Program-made: the position numbers and the translations under genes
The notes under the pieces: generated by a model
What the model was told of the DNA's origin: nothing
The model's database searches: none
The model's input: only the letters and a program-made list of their open reading frames with translations
Shown: positions 59,631 to 64,000 of the stretch, in pieces
Position numbering within the stretch: the first letter of the stretch is position 1
Layout of the letters: each line of letters begins with the position of its first letter
Assembly (NCBI RefSeq): GCF_014647415.1
Contig: NZ_BMPD01000002.1
Coordinates: forward strand, 62,001 to 126,000
Length of the DNA: 64,000 nt
DNA from: Haloarcula sebkhae
GTDB lineage: Archaea > Halobacteriota > Halobacteria > Halobacteriales > Haloarculaceae
Direction of reading: 5' to 3'

Positions 59631-59757
59631 ACACACCCCTGTGTATTTATTCAGTTGGACTAGGTGTATAATAAGGTATCCACTCTCTCACGTCACGATA
59701 TCGCTCGTCTGTCGCCGAGTCGCCGGACTGAAACTGCGTGGTCACCACCGTTTCTGT

Positions 59758-60306
59758 ATGGACGACGACACCGAAGACTGGGCAGCGCAGTTGGAGGCCA
59801 ACCGGGACGAGAAAGACCGCTTCTTCGCGGAACACCGCCAATCCCCGATTCCGCCCGAGGAACGCGATGATTTCGACGGACTCAGCTACTTCGATCCGGA
59901 CCCCGACTATCGGGTCGAAGCGACAGTTACGATCCACGAGACACCGGAGTCGGTCGATCTAGAGACGAGCGATGACCGAACGGTGCGCTATCTCCACGTC
60001 GCGACGCTGTCGTTCGACCTCGACGGCGAGTCCCGCGAACTCCACGCGTTCCGACAGGCCGCCGACGAGTCGCGGACGCTGTTTGTTCCGTTCCGTGACA
60101 AGACGACCGGCCAACAGAGCTACGATGGCGGCCGATACATGGAGCTGGAACCTGACCGCGATCTGAGTGACGGCGACGAGATTACGCTGGATTTCAACCT
60201 CGCGTACTCGCCGTTCTGTGCCTACAGCGATACCTTCTCCTGTCCGCTCCCGCCGGAGTCGAACTGGCTCGAAACTTCGGTGACGACCGGCGAACGAACC
60301 GATTGA
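59758..60306 (+). CDS. DUF1684 family protein
   Basis: 182 aa from ATG 59758 (MDDDTEDWAAQLEANRDEKDRFFAEHRQSP). The family features are DRFFAEHRQSPIPPEERDDFDGLSYFDPDPDYRVEATV, FVPFRDKTTGQQSYDGGRYMELE and LDFNLAYSPFCAYSDTFSCPLPPESNWL, the last two being conserved DUF1684 motifs. The fold is beta-rich and the function unknown. It is divergent from the J-domain gene (127 bp between starts). Confidence 0.85.
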   Translation: MDDDTEDWAAQLEANRDEKDRFFAEHRQSPIPPEERDDFDGLSYFDPDPDYRVEATVTIHETPESVDLETSDDRTVRYLHVATLSFDLDGESRELHAFRQAADESRTLFVPFRDKTTGQQSYDGGRYMELEPDRDLSDGDEITLDFNLAYSPFCAYSDTFSCPLPPESNWLETSVTTGERTD

Positions 60307-60372
60307 GACGCAGTTGCCGGCAGTCACGGTACCGAACGAATTGTTTACACATCGCCACGACTAACGCACTGT

Positions 60373-61245
60373 ATGGCAACTGGTTCCCGCGAATACCCAG
60401 TCCTTCACATGGCTCTACAGGCCTTCCAGTACGTGTTTACGCTTTTCTCGGCGCTCTTGCTGGGCGTGATAGGACTCGGATTCGGAACGGTCCTCTTCCT
60501 CGTCACCGCTTTTTTTCTGTCACTCGGCGTAGGAGTACAAATAACGGTAGTACAGAGACTGGTACTTGGTCTGATAACGGTTCAGGGAATCGGCTTACCG
60601 ATCATCGCATACACGTACATCAAACTCAGGCCGGTGATCAGATCGAAGCTCCGAAAATTCATCTCTTATCCGCCAGACACCGGAACGTTCACTATCGGCA
60701 TTTCTGTGCCAAGTCTCCGTGAGGTCGGCATCGTCGTGCTGGGCTACGCCAGCGCGATGGGCGGGCTCGTGGTGGTAGCTTCCATCATCAGGAGGCTTGT
60801 CTCGCGGTTCGGAATAGAAACGGCAACTAATCAGGCGGCTGAGATCGGAATGGAAAACCCCGAAGTCCTCCTCCTGTTGATTCCTGCTTCTTTCCTCCTC
60901 ATCGGCCCGGGTGAGGAACTGCTGTTCCGCGGCGTCGTTCAGGGCCGCATTCGGGACTACTTCGGCCCGATTTCGGGCGTCACCATCGCGAGTGTCATCT
61001 TCGCTGGCATTCACTACCCCGCCCTCAGCGGTGGGTCGGTCACGGGGAAACTTGTCGGGGTGTGCGCCCTCCTCATTCCATCGCTCATCCTCGGCGCAAC
61101 CTACGAGTACACGGACAACATCGTCGTCCCGTCACTCATCCACGGCGCGTACAACGCCACGCTGTTTACTGGCCTGTACGTCACCGTAAAATTCAGTGGT
61201 GAACTCTCGTCCGCCACGGGCGTCCTCAGTAGCAACTGGTTCTGA
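60373..61245 (+). CDS. CPBP family intramembrane metalloprotease
   Basis: 290 aa, about eight membrane helices. The three CPBP (CAAX protease / bacteriocin-processing) motifs are intact: EELLFRG (Glu181-Glu182), FAGIHYPAL with the first His, and VVPSLIHGAYNATLF with the second His and Asn. It should cleave peptides inside the membrane; haloarchaeal members are numerous and their substrates mostly unknown. No bacteriocin or prenylated-protein gene is adjacent. Confidence 0.88.
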   Translation: MATGSREYPVLHMALQAFQYVFTLFSALLLGVIGLGFGTVLFLVTAFFLSLGVGVQITVVQRLVLGLITVQGIGLPIIAYTYIKLRPVIRSKLRKFISYPPDTGTFTIGISVPSLREVGIVVLGYASAMGGLVVVASIIRRLVSRFGIETATNQAAEIGMENPEVLLLLIPASFLLIGPGEELLFRGVVQGRIRDYFGPISGVTIASVIFAGIHYPALSGGSVTGKLVGVCALLIPSLILGATYEYTDNIVVPSLIHGAYNATLFTGLYVTVKFSGELSSATGVLSSNWF

Positions 61246-61508
61246 CCAGGCCCTGCCCAAGCAGGCTCGTAGTGTAGAAGGTTTGTAAATAATGTTATTT
61301 GTTCCTCGGCCTGTACACCCAGGGGAAGGTAATAGTTATATTCTATTTGCACCTCTAAAAGGCGATTTTCCTACCCTAGATATCCTTTCTCTCCGAACTA
61401 GCACTCGATCAATCACCCGAATTTTTACCCAGTGACAGGCGATACCTTGATGCTAATACTTTGAAATGACAAACGTCTTATTACGGTTTTTGCACAATAT
61501 CTAAACAG
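61246..61508. other. Gene-poor AT-rich intergenic region
   Basis: These 263 bp between the CPBP protease and the REC-PAS gene have lower GC than the surroundings, with several T-rich blocks (for example TTATTTGTTCC near 61296 and TTTTTGCAC near 61488). These could terminate the protease gene and promote the next. No ORF, tRNA or clear hairpin is seen. Confidence 0.4.
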
Positions 61509-63158
61509 ATGGTTGGTTCAGTGCGCGTCTTACATGTCGATGACGAACCGGACTTTGCCGATCTAACTGCGGCATATCTCGAGCGGACCATAGATTCATT
61601 CAGCGTCGATACTGCGAAGCGGGCCGATGAGGTCATTGCGGACCGCCCGCAGGACACGTACGACTGTATTATCAGCGACTACGATATGCCTGGAATGAAC
61701 GGGCTGGAGTTCCTCGAACGGATTCGCGAGGACGCACCGAAGTTTCCGTTCATCCTCTACACCGGGAAGGGTAGCGAAGAGATCGCGGCCGAAGCAATCT
61801 CCGCAGGTGTCACGGACTACATCCAGAAGGAACCGGGAACGTCCCAGTATGCGGTGCTAGCGAACAGGGTGCAAAACGCGGTCGAAGCCCGTAGAGACGA
61901 ACTCGAGGCTATGCGTGGGCACCGCGCAATGAACGCGGCCTGGGACGGCATCAGCACACTGGACAACGAGGGTCGGTTCACCTATTTGAACGATGCCTAC
62001 GCGGCCACGTTCGGCTATGAGCGCGACGAGCTTCTGGGCGAACACTGGCAGAAAATCCACTCGGCAGAGAGCCTCAAAACGGTCGATGATGAAATCCTCC
62101 CGGCTGTGAACGAAAACGGGACATGGACGGGCGAGACACTGCTCGAACGCGCCGACGGGACACAGTTCATCGGCGAACACACCGTCGCGAGTATCGAAAA
62201 TGACGGCTCCGTCTGCGTGGTTCGTGACCGGACTGACCGCGAAGAACTCGACAAGCAACTGCGACACGAGCGCGAGCGGTTCCGGCTACTTGTCGATGCA
62301 GTCGAGAATTACGCGATGTTCCTGCTCGACCCCGACGGCCGCATCCAGTCGTGGAACGCCGGTGCGAAACAGATCACGCAGTACGAGGAATCTGATATCC
62401 TCGGCGAGCATTTCTCGACGTTTCACACAGGGAAACAGGTGGCCGACGGCATTCCCGAGGAACTGCTGCGAGAAGCCGGGGAGTGCGGCAAAGCCACCGA
62501 CCGCGGGCTCCGTGTTCGGAAGGACGGGAGCACGTTCTGGGCAGATGTGACCGTCACAGTGCTTCGAGAAAACGGCGACATCCGCGGCTTTGCGAACGTG
62601 ATCAAGGACATCACAGAGCAGATCGAACGGGAGCGACGACAGGCGACGGCCGAACGCTACCGCGAGAAACTCTACGAGGTCACGAACGATACGAAGCGCC
62701 GGTTCGAACAGCGGTTAGTCGACGTACTGGCGCTCGGTGTCGAGTATCTCGGCGTCGATCAGGGCCATCTCGTCGCAATCGATCCCAAGGCAGGAACACA
62801 TGAAATAATCGCTACCAGTGGCGACCCGTCTCTCACTGCCCCCGGCGACATCACATCGCTCTCCGAGACCTACTGTCGACGAACTATCGAATCCGACGGC
62901 ATGCTCTCAATCTATAATGCCGAGCAGCAGGGGCTGGATGACGACCCCGCATACCAGCGGTACGGTATCGGCTGTTACCTCGGTGCGAAAATCGAACTCG
63001 ACGGTGAGCTGTTCGGGACGGTCTGTTTCGTTGCCCGTGACCCCCGGTCGGGCCAGTTTAGACAGGACGAACAGGCCTTCGTCGAACTACTCACCCGCTG
63101 GCTCAAATACGAACTGAGCCGACGTGATGGACAGATCCAGTGGCCGTTACAATCCTAA
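61509..63158 (+). CDS. REC-PAS-PAS-GAF signalling protein without kinase domain
   Basis: 549 aa. A receiver domain covers 1-125, with acidic pair Asp11/Asp12, phosphoacceptor Asp57 (IISDYDMPGMNGLE) and YIQKEPG. Two PAS domains follow (about 135-245, HRAMNAAWDGISTLDNEGRFTYLNDAYAATFGYERDELLG; and 250-385, NYAMFLLDPDGRIQSWNAGAKQITQYEESDILGEHFSTF ... ENGDIRGFANVIKDITEQIERERR). A GAF-like domain comes last (about 400-540, GHLVAIDPKAGTHEIIATSG ... GTVCFVARDPRSGQF). No H-box, ATPase or HTH follows, so output must be through protein contact. No cognate kinase is adjacent. Confidence 0.85.
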   Translation: MVGSVRVLHVDDEPDFADLTAAYLERTIDSFSVDTAKRADEVIADRPQDTYDCIISDYDMPGMNGLEFLERIREDAPKFPFILYTGKGSEEIAAEAISAGVTDYIQKEPGTSQYAVLANRVQNAVEARRDELEAMRGHRAMNAAWDGISTLDNEGRFTYLNDAYAATFGYERDELLGEHWQKIHSAESLKTVDDEILPAVNENGTWTGETLLERADGTQFIGEHTVASIENDGSVCVVRDRTDREELDKQLRHERERFRLLVDAVENYAMFLLDPDGRIQSWNAGAKQITQYEESDILGEHFSTFHTGKQVADGIPEELLREAGECGKATDRGLRVRKDGSTFWADVTVTVLRENGDIRGFANVIKDITEQIERERRQATAERYREKLYEVTNDTKRRFEQRLVDVLALGVEYLGVDQGHLVAIDPKAGTHEIIATSGDPSLTAPGDITSLSETYCRRTIESDGMLSIYNAEQQGLDDDPAYQRYGIGCYLGAKIELDGELFGTVCFVARDPRSGQFRQDEQAFVELLTRWLKYELSRRDGQIQWPLQS

Positions 63159-63245
63159 TACCGTTGAGTTCTGTGTATCCGGCTCGCAGGGCCGTTTCCG
63201 ACATTCCCGGCGTCGCACCTGCGTTTCCGATATAACAGTAGAATG

Positions 63246-63268
63246 TCGCCCGGAACACGACCGGGCGA
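63246..63268. repeat. Perfect GC hairpin in an intergenic region
   Basis: TCGCCCGG (63246-63253) and CCGGGCGA (63261-63268) form an 8-bp perfect stem with loop AACACGA. It lies about 90 bp after the REC-PAS gene in a 258-bp gap (63159-63416) that otherwise holds nothing I can identify. It is not followed by a T tract, so it is more likely a 3'-end stability element or part of an RNA than a simple terminator. Confidence 0.4.
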
Positions 63269-63416
63269 GAAACTACTAGTAGGCTCGGTGACTATGTTAT
63301 TCGCTTCTAAGGGCCTCAGACCCATAATATTCCTACTTCCGGACTCCGTGTAAGATTTCCTAGGTTCCGTGGCGATTCATCAACGGGTGGCTCAGTCGAT
63401 ACATCCCGAGTGATTA

Positions 63417-64000
63417 TCAACTGGATGATTCCGCTCGGGCTTCGATCTCGATATTTCTGACAGGCGCACGCTGTGCGTCGGCCTCGTCGCCGAAGGCTAC
63501 CTCCCACTCCCAGATCTGGTCCGGGCCGAGTCGGTCACGGCGTGTGATACCGCTGTACCGTCGGTCACCGACATCTCCGGAAGCTACGATGATACAGTTT
63601 GTGAGCAGTGCAGTACTGGTGTTTCGGGCCATCCCACCAACACCGAGGTTGACCATCGTTCCATCAATCGGGTGACTTGATTCGATATGCAGGGCATCCG
63701 AAAGGGGTGGGAGGTCGGCCGTCGATGTTTCGCGTTCGACGGCTACAGTCGTGCGGTGAGTGTCGATGCCCCAATCGAGTATCATCGGGATTTCCGCAAC
63801 ATTAGTCTCGTAGTAGGGTTCGATGGTGCTGGTGTGTGTCCGGCGCTCGCCCACCGGAACTGCGACCTCGACCTCACCGGTATCGGACAGGAGCGTGTGT
63901 CCGAACTCTGCGAGGAACCGTGCGTCGCGACTCCCGTCGTTGGTGACAGCAAAAGAAGCAGTGAACGACTCTCCGGATCGGACGCTGCTGGGTGCCTCGA
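63417..64000 (-). CDS. Partial beta-rich protein, runs off the right edge
   Basis: The minus-strand frame ends at 63417 and is open to base 64000, so at least 194 residues are present and the start is outside. The visible part begins within a CARDB-like beta-sandwich (EAPSSVRSGESFTASFAVTNDGSRDARFLAEFG), a fold common in haloarchaeal secreted or lipid-anchored proteins, and continues as a second beta-rich region ending VRNIEIEARAESSS. An internal GTG at 63854 is not the start. Function unknown. Confidence 0.6.
   Translation of the reverse strand, partial: EAPSSVRSGESFTASFAVTNDGSRDARFLAEFGHTLLSDTGEVEVAVPVGERRTHTSTIEPYYETNVAEIPMILDWGIDTHRTTVAVERETSTADLPPLSDALHIESSHPIDGTMVNLGVGGMARNTSTALLTNCIIVASGDVGDRRYSGITRRDRLGPDQIWEWEVAFGDEADAQRAPVRNIEIEARAESSS

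Noticed and set aside
1-64000. tRNA, rRNA or other structured RNA genes
   Set aside because: The intergenic regions were scanned for T-loop (GGTTCRA) context and acceptor-stem pairing; matches occur only inside coding genes without cloverleaf pairing.

Overview
The window is chromosomal DNA from a halophilic archaeon (class Halobacteria), most likely Haloarcula or a close relative. The evidence is high GC with strong third-position G/C, very acidic proteins, TATA boxes 25-30 nt before start codons that imply leaderless mRNAs, many small CxxC zinc-finger proteins found only in haloarchaea, and the C50-carotenoid trio crtD-lyeJ-cruF in the arrangement described for Haloarcula japonica. I see no rRNA, tRNA or CRISPR array. 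A partial gene runs off each edge.

Layout. 1-9.4 kb: membrane and housekeeping genes (YdjM-like hydrolase, two MscS-type channels, 5'-nucleotidase, UspA, PAC2 protein, eIF2B-like protein, pilin-like protein, DoxX protein). 9.5-14.2 kb: acetyltransferase, a replication operon (primase small subunit plus GINS), and a Tat-exported HtrA protease. 14.2-19.1 kb: Zn/Cd-type P-ATPase, UPF0173 hydrolase, PAS histidine kinase. 19.7-27.9 kb: ilvD, beta-RFAP synthase-like protein, Old Yellow Enzyme, DUF368 transporter, PurD-like ATP-grasp protein, lipoprotein. 28-31.8 kb: winged-helix protein, transcription factor S, two haloarchaeal zinc-ribbon proteins, and a KaiC-like ATPase with a broken Walker A motif. 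31.9-35.1 kb: bacterioruberin operon. 35-40 kb: M24 peptidase, CopG regulator preceded by coupled mini-ORFs, VOC protein, small proteins.

40-51.2 kb is the branched-chain amino acid block: leuA, then ilvB-ilvN-ilvC-(90-aa protein)-leuC-leuD in a tightly overlapping operon. A 2.9-kb segment follows, partly AT-rich, with an ATP-grasp gene, a MITE-like element and a lone CARF-like regulator; leuB comes after it. In front of ilvB is an apparently leaderless 28-codon ORF whose last ten codons read ILGVRIVGAL. Its stop codon lies inside a GC hairpin followed by a pyrimidine/T tract. This looks like a leader-peptide attenuator, a mechanism I do not know to be described in Archaea, and it is the most interesting signal here. 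The leuA start also looks frameshifted, and LeuA lacks the C-terminal leucine-feedback domain.

51.2-54.9 kb is a fructose-1-phosphate module: a GlpR-type regulator and 1-phosphofructokinase, convergent with a ketohexokinase-like kinase and class I aldolase. 55-64 kb: a small antitoxin-like protein, FIST sensor, OsmC, UbiA-like, J-domain, DUF1684 and CPBP protease genes, a REC-PAS-PAS-GAF protein without a kinase domain, and a partial secreted-type protein.
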